In this document: piece by piece, positions 45,523 to 55,596 of the stretch
Numbering within the stretch: position 1 is the first letter of the stretch
Layout of the letters: every line of letters starts with the position of its first letter
NCBI GenBank assembly: GCA_017436525.1
Contig: JAFSCX010000008.1
Location: 1-57,765, forward strand
Origin: Clostridia bacterium
GTDB lineage: Bacteria > Bacillota > Clostridia > Oscillospirales > QAKW01
Length of the DNA: 57,765 nucleotides
Direction: 5' to 3'
Translations under genes and position numbers: made by a program
The notes under the pieces: model-generated
Told to the model about the DNA's origin: nothing
Database searches by the model: none
Seen by the model: the letters and a program-made list of their open reading frames with translations, nothing else

Positions 45523-47601
45523 ATGCCTAGAGAATTCACACTCGATAAGTATCGTAATATCGGTATCATGGCGCACATCGACGCCGGTAAGACGACTACG
45601 ACTGAGCGTATCCTTTTCTACACCGGTCGTAATCATAAGATCGGTGAGACTCACGACGGCGATGCGACCATGGACTGGATGGAGCAGGAGCAGGAGCGTG
45701 GTATTACCATTACCTCTGCTGCTACCACTTGTCAGTGGAAGGGCCATCGGCTGAACATCATCGACACTCCGGGACACGTTGACTTTACCGTAGAGGTAGA
45801 GCGTTCTTTGCGTGTATTGGACGGTTCTGTTACCGTACTGTGCGCAAAGGGCGGCGTTGAGCCCCAGTCTGAGACTGTATGGCGTCAGGCAGATAAATAT
45901 CGCGTTCCCCGTATGGCATTCATCAATAAGATGGATATCATGGGCGCTGATTTCTATCGCGTTGTGCAGATGATGAAGGATCGCTTAAAGTGTAACGCTG
46001 TACCTGTTCAGCTTCCGATCGGATTCGAAGATACCTTCCGCGGTATCATCGATCTGATTGAGATGAAGGCTGAGGTATATTATGACGATCAGGGTAAGGA
46101 TTTCCGCGAGGAGCCCATCCCCGACGACATGAAAGATAAAGCTCAAGAGTATCATGACGCTCTGGTTGAGGCTGTTGCTGAGACCGATGAAGAGCTGATG
46201 ATGAAATATCTTGAGGGTGAGGAAATCACCAACGATGAGATCCGTGCTGCAATCCGTAAGGCAACCATCGATAATACCATGGTTCCCGTATGCTGCGGTA
46301 CTGCTTATCGTAATAAGGGTGTGCAGATGCTGCTCGATAATGTAGTAGCATATATGCCCGCTCCTACCGACATTCCCGCCATCAAGGGTGTGGATGCCGA
46401 TGGAGAAGAGATCGAGTGCCATGCTGATGATAAAGAGCCGTTTGCTGCTCTTGCTTTCAAGATCATGACCGATCCCTTTGTAGGTAAGCTTTGCTTCTTC
46501 CGTGTTTACTCCGGTAAGCTGGAAGCAGGCACCCATATCTATAACTCTACCAAAGGCTCTAAGGATCGTGTAGGCCGTATTGTTGCTATGCACGCCAACA
46601 ACCGTCAGGAGATCACCGAGGTATTTACCGGTGATATCGCTGCTGCAGTTGGCTTGAAGAATGTTACCACCGGTGATACTCTTTGCGACGATAGCCGCCC
46701 TGTAATCCTTGAGTCTATGGAATTCCCCGATCCTGTTATCCGTGTAGCAATCGAGCCGAAGACCAAGGCTTCTCAGGAGAAGATGGCAGTTGCTTTGGCA
46801 AAGCTTGCTGAAGAGGATCCCACCTTCCGTACCTGGACTGATGAAGAGACCGGCCAGACGATTATCGCCGGTATGGGCGAGCTCCATTTGGAGATCATCG
46901 TAGATCGTCTCTTGCGTGAGTTTAAGGTTGAGGCTAATATCGGTGCTCCTCAGGTTGCTTATAAGGAGACCATCAAGTCTGCTTGCGCTTCCGATATGAA
47001 GTATGCGCGTCAGTCCGGTGGTAAGGGTCAATATGGCCATGTTAAGATCCGCGTTGAGCCCAATGAGTCCGGTAAGGGCTATGAGTTTATCAACGAGGTT
47101 GTGGGCGGTGCGATTCCCAAGGAGTATATCCCTGCAGTTGACGCAGGTATCCAAGGTGCGCTGCAGTCCGGTATCATGGCAGGCTTCCCTGTTGTGGATC
47201 TGAAGGTTACCGTATATGATGGTTCTTACCATGAGGTCGACTCCTCTGAAATGGCATTTAAGATCGCCGGTTCTATGGCAATTAAGGATGCGATGAAGAA
47301 GGGCAACCCTGTATTGATGGAGCCTATCATGAGCGTTGTTGTCGTTACTCCCGATGAGTATCGCGGCGATGTTATCGGCGACTTGAACAGCCGTCGTGGC
47401 CAGATTCAGGGTATGGAAGAGATCCCCGGCGCTGTCCAGATCTCCTCTTTGGTACCTCTGTCTGAGATGTTTGGCTATGCAACCGACCTTCGTAGTAAGA
47501 CGCAGGGCCGTGGCCAATATACCATGCAACCCGATTCTTACTTGGAAGTTCCCAAGAACATTGCTGAAAAAATCATCAGCACCCGTCAAAAGAGTGAATA
47601 A
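45523..47601 (+). CDS. fusA: Elongation factor G
   Basis: Translocation GTPase of 692 residues. GTP-binding motifs are [21 protein letters not shown] and NKMD; the domain IV tip and the C-terminal region [18 protein letters not shown] are present. The length is normal and fits the canonical EF-G rather than EF-G2 or a tetracycline-protection protein. ATG 45523 follows AAGGAG. Confidence 0.97.
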   Translation: MPREFTLDKYRNIGIMAHIDAGKTTTTERILFYTGRNHKIGETHDGDATMDWMEQEQERGITITSAATTCQWKGHRLNIIDTPGHVDFTVEVERSLRVLDGSVTVLCAKGGVEPQSETVWRQADKYRVPRMAFINKMDIMGADFYRVVQMMKDRLKCNAVPVQLPIGFEDTFRGIIDLIEMKAEVYYDDQGKDFREEPIPDDMKDKAQEYHDALVEAVAETDEELMMKYLEGEEITNDEIRAAIRKATIDNTMVPVCCGTAYRNKGVQMLLDNVVAYMPAPTDIPAIKGVDADGEEIECHADDKEPFAALAFKIMTDPFVGKLCFFRVYSGKLEAGTHIYNSTKGSKDRVGRIVAMHANNRQEITEVFTGDIAAAVGLKNVTTGDTLCDDSRPVILESMEFPDPVIRVAIEPKTKASQEKMAVALAKLAEEDPTFRTWTDEETGQTIIAGMGELHLEIIVDRLLREFKVEANIGAPQVAYKETIKSACASDMKYARQSGGKGQYGHVKIRVEPNESGKGYEFINEVVGGAIPKEYIPAVDAGIQGALQSGIMAGFPVVDLKVTVYDGSYHEVDSSEMAFKIAGSMAIKDAMKKGNPVLMEPIMSVVVVTPDEYRGDVIGDLNSRRGQIQGMEEIPGAVQISSLVPLSEMFGYATDLRSKTQGRGQYTMQPDSYLEVPKNIAEKIISTRQKSE

Positions 47602-47615
47602 TTGCAAAATAACAC

Positions 47616-47644
47616 TTGCAATTCCTATCACTTTATATTAAAAT
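47616..47644 (+). promoter_or_regulatory. tuf promoter
   Basis: TTGCAA (47616-47621), 17-base spacer, TAAAAT (47639-47644), in the 81-bp gap after fusA; it may add extra tuf transcription to readthrough from the str operon. Confidence 0.7.
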
Positions 47645-47682
47645 AACATTATCCAACAATTCACTTTAAGGAGGAAATTCAA

Positions 47683-48885
47683 ATGGCTAAGGCTAAATTT
47701 GAAAGAAACAAGCCCCACGTTAACATTGGTACCATCGGCCACGTTGACCATGGTAAGACCACTCTGACCGCTGCTATCACCAAGGTTCTGTCCTTCAGAG
47801 GTCAGGCTTCCTATTCCGAGTATGGCGATATCGATAAGGCTCCCGAAGAGAGAGAAAGAGGTATTACCATCAACACCGCTCACGTTGAGTATGAGACTGA
47901 TTCCCGTCACTATGCTCACGTTGACTGCCCGGGACATGCTGACTATGTAAAGAACATGATCACCGGTGCTGCTCAGATGGACGGTGCTATCCTGGTTGTA
48001 TCTGCTGCTGATGGCCCCATGCCCCAGACCCGTGAGCACATCCTGCTCTCCCGTCAGGTAGGCGTGCCCAACATCGTTGTTTTCATGAACAAGTGTGATC
48101 AGGTTGACGACGAAGAGCTGCTGGATCTGGTTGAGATGGAGATCCGCGATCTGCTCAACGAGTATGAGTTCCCCGGTGATGATATTCCCATCATCCGCGG
48201 TACCGCTCTGGGCGCTATCGAGTGCGCAAGCAACGATATCAACGATCCCGCTTATGCTCCTATCCTTGAGCTGATGAATCACGTTGACGAGTATATCCCC
48301 ACCCCTGAGAGAAAGGCTGATCAGCCCTTCCTGATGCCTGTTGAGGACGTATTCACCATCACCGGTCGTGGTACTGTTGCTACCGGCCGTGTAGAGCGTG
48401 GTCAGTTGAAGCTCAACGAGGAAATCGAGATCGTAGGTCTGGCTGATGAGGCTCGCAAGACCGTTGTTACCGGTATCGAGATGTTCCGCAAGCTGCTGGA
48501 TTATGCTGAGGCAGGCGACAACGTTGGTGCTCTGCTTCGTGGTGTTAACAGAACCGACATCAAGCGTGGTCAGGTTCTTGCTAAGCCCGGCTCCATCAAC
48601 CCCCACACCAAGTTCAGAGGTCAGGTTTACGTTCTGACCAAGGACGAGGGTGGCCGTCATAGCCCCTTCTTCACCAACTATCGTCCCCAGTTCTATTTCA
48701 GAACTACTGACGTTACCGGTGTTATCACCCTGCCCGAAGGCGTTGACATGTGCAAACCCGGCGATAACGTTGTTATGGACGTTGAGCTGATCACTCCGAT
48801 CGCGATCGAAGAGGGTCTGCGTTTCGCTATCCGTGAGGGTGGCCGCACCGTTGGTTCCGGCGTTGTTACCGCTATCAACGAGTAA
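47683..48885 (+). CDS. tuf: Elongation factor Tu
   Basis: GTPase of 400 residues that delivers aminoacyl-tRNA to the ribosome. Motifs are [18 protein letters not shown] and NKCD, with the switch I sequence ERERGITIN. Codon use is strongly biased as expected for a very highly expressed gene. ATG 47683 follows AAGGAGG. Its 3' end appears to contain the promoter of the following riboswitch. Confidence 0.97.
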   Translation: MAKAKFERNKPHVNIGTIGHVDHGKTTLTAAITKVLSFRGQASYSEYGDIDKAPEERERGITINTAHVEYETDSRHYAHVDCPGHADYVKNMITGAAQMDGAILVVSAADGPMPQTREHILLSRQVGVPNIVVFMNKCDQVDDEELLDLVEMEIRDLLNEYEFPGDDIPIIRGTALGAIECASNDINDPAYAPILELMNHVDEYIPTPERKADQPFLMPVEDVFTITGRGTVATGRVERGQLKLNEEIEIVGLADEARKTVVTGIEMFRKLLDYAEAGDNVGALLRGVNRTDIKRGQVLAKPGSINPHTKFRGQVYVLTKDEGGRHSPFFTNYRPQFYFRTTDVTGVITLPEGVDMCKPGDNVVMDVELITPIAIEEGLRFAIREGGRTVGSGVVTAINE

Positions 48886-48892
48886 GTAAAAT
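48863..48892 (+). promoter_or_regulatory. Candidate ribU promoter overlapping the end of tuf
   Basis: TTGTTA (48863-48868), 18-base spacer, TAAAAT (48887-48892). The start point would be about 48899, just before the FMN riboswitch. No other promoter fits between tuf and the riboswitch. Confidence 0.5.
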
Positions 48893-48902
48893 TTTGAATC
48901 AA

Positions 48903-49076
48903 GCTTCGGGGCGGGGTGTGATTCCCCACCGGCAGTAAAGTCTGCGAGCGCATTATATGCGCATGATCAGGTGCGATTCCTGAACCGACGGTATAGTCCG
49001 GATGATAGAAGTTTATTAAGATTTGCTTTATTAGTATTTCCCCGATGGATGTATCCGTCGGGGAAATATTTTTTTA
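48903..49076 (+). promoter_or_regulatory. FMN riboswitch (RFN element) with terminator
   Basis: The aptamer (48903-49012) has the invariant blocks CGGGGCGGGGTG, CCCCACCGGCAGTAAAG, GTGCGATTCCTGAACCGACGG and TAGTCCGGATGATAGAAG. An intrinsic terminator follows (TTTCCCCGATGGAT/ATCCGTCGGGGAAA at 49037-49066, then seven Ts). FMN binding should stop transcription before the riboflavin transporter gene. Confidence 0.95.
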
Positions 49077-49176
49077 CAAAATAATCACTTTTTTCGTTCA
49101 TTGCATCTCAAAGTATCATTATAAAAATTTATAATTATAAAGAGGGGCAATGAGGAAGCATTGGGAGGAAACGGCA

Positions 49177-49761
49177 ATGAAAAAATTTAGTTTTCGCGGA
49201 TGGGTAGTATCTGCTTTGATGGGCGCTGTAGGCTTTGTCTTGATGGTGCTGGAATTTGGAATTCCGGTGGTGCCTTCCTTTATCAAATTTGATGTATCGG
49301 AGCTGCCTGCCCTGATTGCCTCCTTTGCCTATGGCCCTTTATACGGCGTATTGGTTTGCCTTGTCAAAAATGTACTCCATCTTTTTATTACCAATACAGC
49401 AGGAGTAGGGGAATTAGCCAATTTTCTCATGGGAATCTTCTTTGTAGTACCCGCGGGGCTGATTTATCAGGCTAATAAGAACCGAAGCGGTGCCCTTTGG
49501 GGCTCGCTTGTCGGCGCATTGAGCATGGGCGTTTCCAGCGTGGTTATCAATTTTTTCATCAGCTATCCCATTTATTATAAGATTATGATCCCAAAAGAGG
49601 TGATTCTCTCTGCCTATCAGGCGATTCTGCCGCAGGTGAGCAGCATTTTTGAATCTCTTTTGATCTTTAATTTACCCTTTACTGCTATAAAGGGAATGGT
49701 GGTATCTTTGATCTGCTTTTTGGTCTATAAGAAACTCTCTCCCATCCTAAAAAGATCTTGA
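49177..49761 (+). CDS. ribU: Riboflavin ECF transporter substrate-binding subunit RibU
   Basis: Membrane S-component of 194 residues with about six helices that captures riboflavin and works with a shared energising module (EcfA, EcfA', EcfT) encoded elsewhere. KFDVSELPALIASFAYGPLYGVLVCLVKN is the characteristic RibU segment. The FMN riboswitch directly upstream supports the substrate. ATG 49177 follows GGGAGGA by seven bases. The metK promoter -35 box overlaps its stop codon. Confidence 0.93.
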   Translation: MKKFSFRGWVVSALMGAVGFVLMVLEFGIPVVPSFIKFDVSELPALIASFAYGPLYGVLVCLVKNVLHLFITNTAGVGELANFLMGIFFVVPAGLIYQANKNRSGALWGSLVGALSMGVSSVVINFFISYPIYYKIMIPKEVILSAYQAILPQVSSIFESLLIFNLPFTAIKGMVVSLICFLVYKKLSPILKRS

Positions 49762-49786
49762 CAAAATTTGCAGATTCGGATATAAT
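49758..49786 (+). promoter_or_regulatory. metK promoter overlapping the ribU stop
   Basis: Perfect TTGACA (49758-49763; contains the ribU TGA), 17-base spacer, perfect TATAAT (49781-49786). Confidence 0.9.
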
Positions 49787-49806
49787 GCTATAGAATTGAA
49801 TATTGA

Positions 49807-49938
49807 TTTATCAAGAGTGGCGGAGGGACAGGCCCTATGAAGCCCGACAACCTGCGAAAGTAAGGTGTCAAATCCTGCGGAATCATTTCCGAAAGATAAG
49901 TTTTCAAAGCGCTCTTGATTTTTCAAGAGCGCTTTTTT
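49807..49938 (+). promoter_or_regulatory. SAM-I riboswitch (S box) with terminator
   Basis: The aptamer shows AGAGTGGCGGAGGGACAGG, CCCTATGAAGCCCGACAACC and CCGAAAGATAAG, with P1 formed by TTATC (49808-49812) and GATAA (49895-49899). A terminator AAAGCGCTCTTGA/TCAAGAGCGCTTT (49906-49935) plus Ts follows, and ATCAAGAG near P1 can pair with its left arm as antiterminator. High SAM should shut off metK. Confidence 0.95.
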
Positions 49939-49954
49939 GAAAGGAAGAAGAAAA

Positions 49955-51139
49955 ATGGCAAAGAAATATTTGTTTACCTCCGAATCGGTTACTGAAGGGC
50001 ATCCTGATAAGATTTGCGACCGTATTTCCGATTCGATCCTGGATGCAATTTTGGCGCAAGATCCCGAAGCCCGCGTTGCTTGCGAGAGCACGGTTACCAC
50101 CGGCAGTGTCCATGTAATGGGCGAGATTACCACAACCGCGCAGGTGGATTATCAAAAAATTGTCCGTCAGGCGATTCGCGAGATTGGGTATGACCGCGCA
50201 AAGTATGGCTTTGATTGCGATACCTGCGGCGTTATGATTACCCTTGACCGCCAATCACCCGATATTGCGATGGGTGTGGATAAGGCATGGGAAGCCAAGG
50301 AGGGCAATGAAGAAGCAAGCCTTGCTACCGGCGCCGGAGATCAGGGCATGATGTTTGGCTATGCTTCGGATGAGACAGAAGAGTTGATGCCCATGGCCAT
50401 TTCTTTGGCCCATAAGCTGGCAAAGCAGCTGACCTTTGTACGTAAAGAGGGAATTCTCTCTTATTTGCGCCCCGATGGAAAGACGCAGGTTACGGTGGAA
50501 TATGAAGACGATCAGCCCGTTCGGGTGGATACGGTGGTTGTCTCTTCTCAGCATAGCCCCGATGTTTCCCTGGAGCAGCTGCGCAGAGATATTTTGGATA
50601 AGGTGATTCGCCCCATCATCCCTGCAGAACTCTTGAAGGATACGAAATTCTATATCAATCCCACCGGTCGCTTTGTCATCGGCGGCCCGCAGGGAGATAG
50701 CGGCCTTACCGGCCGGAAGATCATTGTCGATACCTATGGCGGCTATGGCCGTCATGGCGGCGGCGCATTCTCCGGTAAGGATCCCACCAAGGTGGATCGC
50801 TCGGCAGCCTATGCTGCCCGCCATGTGGCAAAGAATCTGGTCAAGGCCGGCCTTGCCAAAAAATGCGAGGTGGAGCTGGCTTATGCCATTGGCGTAGCAA
50901 GCCCTGTATCCATTACAGTAGATACCTTTGGGACAGCCAAGGTCTCTGATAAGGTGATCCATGCAGTGGTAGATACCTTCTTTGATCTGCGCCCTGCAGC
51001 GATTATCAAACGTTTCGATCTTCGCCGCCCCATCTATACCCAGACCTCTTCCTATGGTCATATGGGCAGAGAGGATCTGAATCTTCCTTGGGAGGATACC
51101 TCCATCGCCGAAGAGATTCGTGCATTTGCCAATCTGTAA
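49955..51139 (+). CDS. metK: S-adenosylmethionine synthetase
   Basis: Makes SAM from methionine and ATP; 394 residues. [22 protein letters not shown], the [12 protein letters not shown] hexapeptide region and [20 protein letters not shown] are diagnostic. The start at 49955 follows AAAGGAAG; a TTG six codons upstream lies in the terminator T-run and is rejected. Feedback control by the SAM-I riboswitch upstream is expected. Confidence 0.97.
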   Translation: MAKKYLFTSESVTEGHPDKICDRISDSILDAILAQDPEARVACESTVTTGSVHVMGEITTTAQVDYQKIVRQAIREIGYDRAKYGFDCDTCGVMITLDRQSPDIAMGVDKAWEAKEGNEEASLATGAGDQGMMFGYASDETEELMPMAISLAHKLAKQLTFVRKEGILSYLRPDGKTQVTVEYEDDQPVRVDTVVVSSQHSPDVSLEQLRRDILDKVIRPIIPAELLKDTKFYINPTGRFVIGGPQGDSGLTGRKIIVDTYGGYGRHGGGAFSGKDPTKVDRSAAYAARHVAKNLVKAGLAKKCEVELAYAIGVASPVSITVDTFGTAKVSDKVIHAVVDTFFDLRPAAIIKRFDLRRPIYTQTSSYGHMGREDLNLPWEDTSIAEEIRAFANL

Positions 51140-51180
51140 TCCTAAGAGAGCAGGGTTTATATTGCTCTTATCACCTTATC

Positions 51181-51216
51181 AAAAAACTCCTCATACAGTG
51201 GTATGAGGAGTTTTTT
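51181..51216 (+). terminator. metK terminator
   Basis: AAAAAACTCCTCATAC/GTATGAGGAGTTTTTT, 16-bp stem with a 4-base loop. Confidence 0.9.
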
Positions 51217-51235
51217 ATATTTTGGAGGTGGAGAG

Positions 51236-51556
51236 ATGTTGCTATATGCCTTATGGGTGTTGATTTCCTTTTTTGCAGTGATTGGAATATTGGGGTGCTT
51301 GATTGGGATTTTGGAAATGCTTTCTTTAAGAAAAGTTCATTCCATGCGCAGAATTTCCCTTCGGGTAACGCTGGAGGGGGAGGAGGAGCGGATGGAATAT
51401 CTATTAAACACCCTCTCGCTGATAGCAGATCGGCTGCAGATCGGGAAAAACGATACGTTTCTTGAAATTGTGGATGGTGGATTAAGCGCTGCTGCCCGCG
51501 GAAAGGTTTTGCTTTATTGCGAAAAAAATCCCTGGGTACTGTTTACAGATGAATGA
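51236..51556 (+). CDS. Small membrane-anchored hypothetical protein
   Basis: A 106-residue protein I do not recognise. One N-terminal transmembrane helix (MLLYALWVLISFFAVIGILG) is followed by an amphipathic cytoplasmic part with SLRVTLEGEEERMEYLLNTL and a second conserved-looking stretch FLEIVDGGLSAAARG. ATG 51236 follows GGAGGTGGAG. It may share a transcript with recD2, 40 bases downstream. No function is proposed. Confidence 0.7.
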   Translation: MLLYALWVLISFFAVIGILGCLIGILEMLSLRKVHSMRRISLRVTLEGEEERMEYLLNTLSLIADRLQIGKNDTFLEIVDGGLSAAARGKVLLYCEKNPWVLFTDE

Positions 51557-51595
51557 AAAAATGATAGAATAATAAAATAAAGGAGGTGAACTGCC

Positions 51596-53773
51596 ATGGA
51601 ATTCGAAGAGCAAATTGAAGGCACAATAGAAGATGTGATTTATGAGAATGAGAGCACCGGCTATCGGGTCTTTTCTGTGGATTGCGATGGGCAATTAATC
51701 ATGGCAGTGGGCACCTGCGTATCCATCTATCCCGGCGAGTTGATCAATGCGGTAGGCAGCTGGACAGAGCACGCCACCTATGGGCGGCAGTTTGTCTGCG
51801 AGGAGATTGAAAAAAGCTTCCCCGGCGAGCTGGAAGGCATCAGCAAATTTTTGATGAGCGGTGCGGTGAAGGGAATCGGCCCTGCTACGGCCAAAAAGAT
51901 TGTGGATCTTTTCGGAGAGGATAGCTTTGATATTATCGAGCATGAGCCCCTGCGGCTGACGCAGATCAAAGGGATTTCCAAGGAGCGGGCAGAAAAAATC
52001 TCCGATGCTTTTCGCAAAACCTTGGGCACTCGGGAGACATTGATGGCCCTTCATGAAATGGGGATTACGCCCGCCTTCGCTGTAAAGATCGCCCGTGAAT
52101 ACGGAGCAATCGCGCCTCGCATCGTGGAGGAGAATCCTTACCGTCTTTGGGAGGATATTGAGGGCTTCTCCTTCCAGAATGCCGATAATCTGGCCCTTTC
52201 CAATGGAATCGGGGAAGCCGATGAGCTGCGGGTGGGCTATTGTGTCAAATACATTCTGGCCCATAATCTGCAAAACGGCCATTGTTTCCTGCCGAAGGAT
52301 AAATTGATTCCCTTGGGCGCCGGCTATGTGGATATAAAAGAGGAAGAGGTCGAAATTGCTATTGAGAATATGTGTGAGCGGCATCAGCTGAAAGAAGCGG
52401 TGATCAATGGGCGCAATTGCATTTATCTTCCCAACTATTATAAGGCGGAAGTGGAAAGCGCGAAGAAGCTGAAGCTGATGATGCAATTTGGCCGGCAGGA
52501 GATTCGCAATATTGATGAGCGGATCAAAAAAAGCCAAAATGAGCTTGGAATTCTCTATGAAGATGCGCAAAAAGAGGCGATTCGTGCGTCTATTGAAAAT
52601 CGGGTCATGGTCCTCACCGGCGGACCCGGTACCGGCAAGACAACCACCCTGCGAGGGATGATCGCTCTTTTTGAGGCGTTGAAATATCGCGTGGAGCTTG
52701 CGGCCCCCACAGGGCGGGCCGCCAAAAGAATGAGCCAGGTCTGCCAAAGAAAGGCGAGAACCCTTCATCGTTTGCTGGAAATTCAGCCGGAGAACGGGGC
52801 TTTTACATATAATGGCTCCAATCCTTTGAAATGTGATGTATTGATTGTGGATGAAATGTCGATGGTGGATAGCTTGCTTTTCCATGCGCTCTTGGAAGCG
52901 TTGCCGCTGGGGTGCCGCCTGATTATGGTGGGAGATGCAGATCAGCTTCCCAGCGTGGGAGCAGGCAATGTCCTTTCCGATCTGATCAAAAGCTTGGTGG
53001 TGCCTACCGTTTCTTTGAATAAGATTTTTCGGCAGGCGAAAAGCAGCATGATTGTTACCACCGCCCATATGATCAATAAAGGGGAGCGGCCTGAACTTGA
53101 AAACTGCGGAGATCTTTTCTTTATTCCTAAAAAGACACCCGAGGGGGTATTGCAAGCGGCCTTGGAAATGGCAATCAATCGGATTCCTCGCCGCTATGGA
53201 TGGGATGTGAATGAGGGGCTGCAGGTCATTATCCCCACCAAAAAGACCCTTACAGGGACCATCCATATCAATAATATGATCCGCGATCGGGTCAATCCCG
53301 AGCAACCTTCTCGCAAGACGGTTGCTTTTCGGGATCAGACATTCCGAGAGGGCGATAAGGTGATGCAGATCCGGAATAATTACGATCTGCCGGTTACCAC
53401 CGCCGAAGGAAAAGAAGAAGCGGGGGTATTTAATGGAGATATCGGCTTCATTCTGCAAATACTGCCCCGAGAGAAGCAGGTGAAGGTCCAATTTGAGGAT
53501 CGGGTTGCCACCTATGGCTACGAGCAGTTGGATGAGCTGGAGCCCGCCTATGCCATTACGGTCCATAAAAGTCAGGGGAGTGAATTCGAGGCGGTTTTGC
53601 TGATCTTGGGGGAGATGACGCCGCTGCTGCAATATCGTAATCTTCTCTATACGGCCGTAACCCGCGCCAAGCAGCTGCTGGTCATTGTGGGCAGTCGGCA
53701 GGTGGTGGATCGGATGGTGGCTAATTTTAAGCATAGCAATCGCTATAGTGGCTTGAAATATTTATTGCAATGA
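51596..53773 (+). CDS. recD2: ATP-dependent RecD2-type DNA helicase
   Basis: 5'-3' DNA helicase of 725 residues, of the RecD2 group that works without RecBC. The N-terminal part contains helix-hairpin-helix repeats (AVKGIGPATAKKI, QIKGISKERAEKI), then the superfamily 1 helicase core: Walker A GGPGTGKTTT (about 341-350), LIVDEMSMVD, GDADQLPSVG, and the C-terminal AITVHKSQGSEF and YTAVTRAKQ. ATG 51596 follows AAAGGAGGTG. It overlaps comFC by four bases. Confidence 0.94.
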   Translation: MEFEEQIEGTIEDVIYENESTGYRVFSVDCDGQLIMAVGTCVSIYPGELINAVGSWTEHATYGRQFVCEEIEKSFPGELEGISKFLMSGAVKGIGPATAKKIVDLFGEDSFDIIEHEPLRLTQIKGISKERAEKISDAFRKTLGTRETLMALHEMGITPAFAVKIAREYGAIAPRIVEENPYRLWEDIEGFSFQNADNLALSNGIGEADELRVGYCVKYILAHNLQNGHCFLPKDKLIPLGAGYVDIKEEEVEIAIENMCERHQLKEAVINGRNCIYLPNYYKAEVESAKKLKLMMQFGRQEIRNIDERIKKSQNELGILYEDAQKEAIRASIENRVMVLTGGPGTGKTTTLRGMIALFEALKYRVELAAPTGRAAKRMSQVCQRKARTLHRLLEIQPENGAFTYNGSNPLKCDVLIVDEMSMVDSLLFHALLEALPLGCRLIMVGDADQLPSVGAGNVLSDLIKSLVVPTVSLNKIFRQAKSSMIVTTAHMINKGERPELENCGDLFFIPKKTPEGVLQAALEMAINRIPRRYGWDVNEGLQVIIPTKKTLTGTIHINNMIRDRVNPEQPSRKTVAFRDQTFREGDKVMQIRNNYDLPVTTAEGKEEAGVFNGDIGFILQILPREKQVKVQFEDRVATYGYEQLDELEPAYAITVHKSQGSEFEAVLLILGEMTPLLQYRNLLYTAVTRAKQLLVIVGSRQVVDRMVANFKHSNRYSGLKYLLQ

Positions 53774-54459
53774 TCAATTTGAGAACATTATTATTTCCCC
53801 CTCGCTGCCCTTTTTGCGGAAGAGTGGGTAAAAGAGAAGAGCCTTGCAAACGATGCAAGGCCTCAGCGAGGGAACTGACCGGCGAGGTTTGCAAATGCTG
53901 CGGGGTCCTGCCGGAGGATTGCTTTTGCCGCCCCTTAAAGCCCTTCGCATTTGAACGAAATATCAGCGCATTTTATTATGCGGGCGGCGCCCGTACGCTG
54001 GTTTTACGCTATAAGGAACGCTCTGCGCCTCAGCTTGCGCCGTTTATGGCCAAGCGGATGTTGCGGCAGATTGAGGGGCGCTTGGAAGGAGATTTTTCCG
54101 CCATCACATTCGTGCCCAATACAATGCGGGCGACTCTGCGGCGCGGCTATTCTCCGGCTCGTCTATTGGCGCAGGAGCTTTCGGGAATGCTGGATATTCC
54201 GGTGGTGGAGGGGCTTGCTCGCAATCATGCACCCCAGCAGAAATATCAAAAAAATGCCGCCGCCCGCTGGAAGAGCGCAAAAGAGAATTATCTTTTGCGA
54301 AACGGGGCAACCTTTTTCGGGAATGTCTTGCTGGTGGATGATGTTACCACCACCGGCGCCTCTTTGGATGCCTGCGCTGCTCTGCTGAAAAAGGCGGGCG
54401 CAGAGCGGGTTTATGCGGTTACTTTTGCCGCATCGGTGAAAAAGAAGAAGCCCCGCTGA
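53770..54459 (+). CDS. comFC: ComF family phosphoribosyltransferase-like protein
   Basis: A 229-residue protein of the ComFC group, linked to DNA uptake and processing in competent Firmicutes. The N-terminal double zinc-ribbon (CPFCG, CKRC, CKCC, CFC) and the C-terminal PRPP-binding motif VLLVDDVTTTGAS are clear. Overlap with recD2 (ATGA) puts the two in one transcript. In Bacillus the partner is ComFA; no comFA is present here, so transformation is not implied. Its role here is inferred from the family only. Confidence 0.88.
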   Translation: MINLRTLLFPPRCPFCGRVGKREEPCKRCKASARELTGEVCKCCGVLPEDCFCRPLKPFAFERNISAFYYAGGARTLVLRYKERSAPQLAPFMAKRMLRQIEGRLEGDFSAITFVPNTMRATLRRGYSPARLLAQELSGMLDIPVVEGLARNHAPQQKYQKNAAARWKSAKENYLLRNGATFFGNVLLVDDVTTTGASLDACAALLKKAGAERVYAVTFAASVKKKKPR

Positions 54460-54476
54460 AAAAATTGAATAAAATC

Positions 54477-54505
54477 TTGCGAGATAGATTTTTATGTGCT
54501 ATACT
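54477..54505 (+). promoter_or_regulatory. mreB promoter
   Basis: TTGCGA (54477-54482), 17-base spacer, TATACT (54500-54505) with an extended -10 TG, about 35 bases before the start codon. Confidence 0.8.
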
Positions 54506-54539
54506 AAAATGTAGTATATGTAAAATTTGGAGGATCAAT

Positions 54540-55556
54540 ATGTTAGGACATGACATCGGCATCGATTTGGGTACTGCCACGATTTTGGTCTATATCAAAG
54601 GAAAAGGCGTTGTATTAAAAGAGCCTAGCGTGGTCGCCATCGACCGCAATCATAATAAAGTGTTGGCTGTCGGCGAAGAAGCGCGCCGTATGGTCGGCCG
54701 TACACCGGGTAATATTGTGGCGGTCCGCCCTCTGCGGGATGGGGTGATCTCCGATTATGAAGTTACTGAAAAGATGATTAAGCATTTCATCGATAAAGCA
54801 TCGAAGAATTCTTATTTCAAGCCCCGTGTCATCATCTGTGTCCCTTCCGGTGTTACCGAGGTGGAGGAGATGGCAGTGGAAGAGGCTGCTAAGAATGCGG
54901 GCGCAAAGTTTGTCTCCTTGATCGAGGAGCCGAAGGCTGCCGCCATCGGTGCGGGAATTGATATTTTTAAGCCCAATGGAAATGTTGTAGTAGATGTGGG
55001 CGGTGGTACTGCTGATATCGCGGTGCTTTCGCTGGGCGATGTGGTTCTTTCCGATTCTGTCAAGATGGCGGGAGATAAGTTTGATGAATCCATCATTCGC
55101 TATCTGAAAAAGAAATATAATCTGCTGGTAGGTGAGCGTACTGCCGAGGCAGTCAAGATCGAGATCGGCTGTGTATTCCCGCAGGAAGAGGTGCAGACCA
55201 TGGTGATCAAAGGCAGAAGCCTGACCACCGGCCTTCCCCAATCCATCGAGATTAAATCCGATGAGATTATGGAGCCCTTGCAGGAATGTGCCTATACGAT
55301 TATCGACGCTCTCCATAATGTATTGGAGCGTACTCCCCCTGAATTGGTGGGCGATATTTATCAAAACGGAATCTGCATGACCGGCGGCGGAGCGATGATC
55401 AAAGGCTTCAGCGAGCTGGTTTCTCAAAAGATCGGCATTAAAGCCTATGTGGCAGAGGATGCGGTTTCCTGCGTTGCCATCGGCACCGGTAAGGCACTGG
55501 AGTATCTGGATAAGCTGGAGGCAGGCGGCCGCCGCTCCAAGCGTCTGGGCGTATAA
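54540..55556 (+). CDS. mreB: Rod shape-determining protein MreB/Mbl
   Basis: Actin-like ATPase of 338 residues that organises the lateral wall synthesis machinery. GIDLGTATILVY is the phosphate-1 loop, VDVGGGTADIAVLS the phosphate-2 loop, and MTGGGAMIKG the adenosine region. The start at 54540 follows GGAGG; the extension upstream covers the promoter. No mreC or mreD follows, so it may be an Mbl- or MreBH-type paralogue rather than the mreBCD copy. Confidence 0.93.
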   Translation: MLGHDIGIDLGTATILVYIKGKGVVLKEPSVVAIDRNHNKVLAVGEEARRMVGRTPGNIVAVRPLRDGVISDYEVTEKMIKHFIDKASKNSYFKPRVIICVPSGVTEVEEMAVEEAAKNAGAKFVSLIEEPKAAAIGAGIDIFKPNGNVVVDVGGGTADIAVLSLGDVVLSDSVKMAGDKFDESIIRYLKKKYNLLVGERTAEAVKIEIGCVFPQEEVQTMVIKGRSLTTGLPQSIEIKSDEIMEPLQECAYTIIDALHNVLERTPPELVGDIYQNGICMTGGGAMIKGFSELVSQKIGIKAYVAEDAVSCVAIGTGKALEYLDKLEAGGRRSKRLGV

Positions 55557-55560
55557 TAAA

Positions 55561-55596
55561 TAAAACCACTGTTGAAAAACAGTGGTTTTACTTTTA
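55561..55596. terminator. Bidirectional terminator between mreB and murC
   Basis: TAAAACCACTGTT/AACAGTGGTTTTA, a 13-bp stem with a GAAA loop, between the convergent genes. Confidence 0.88.
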
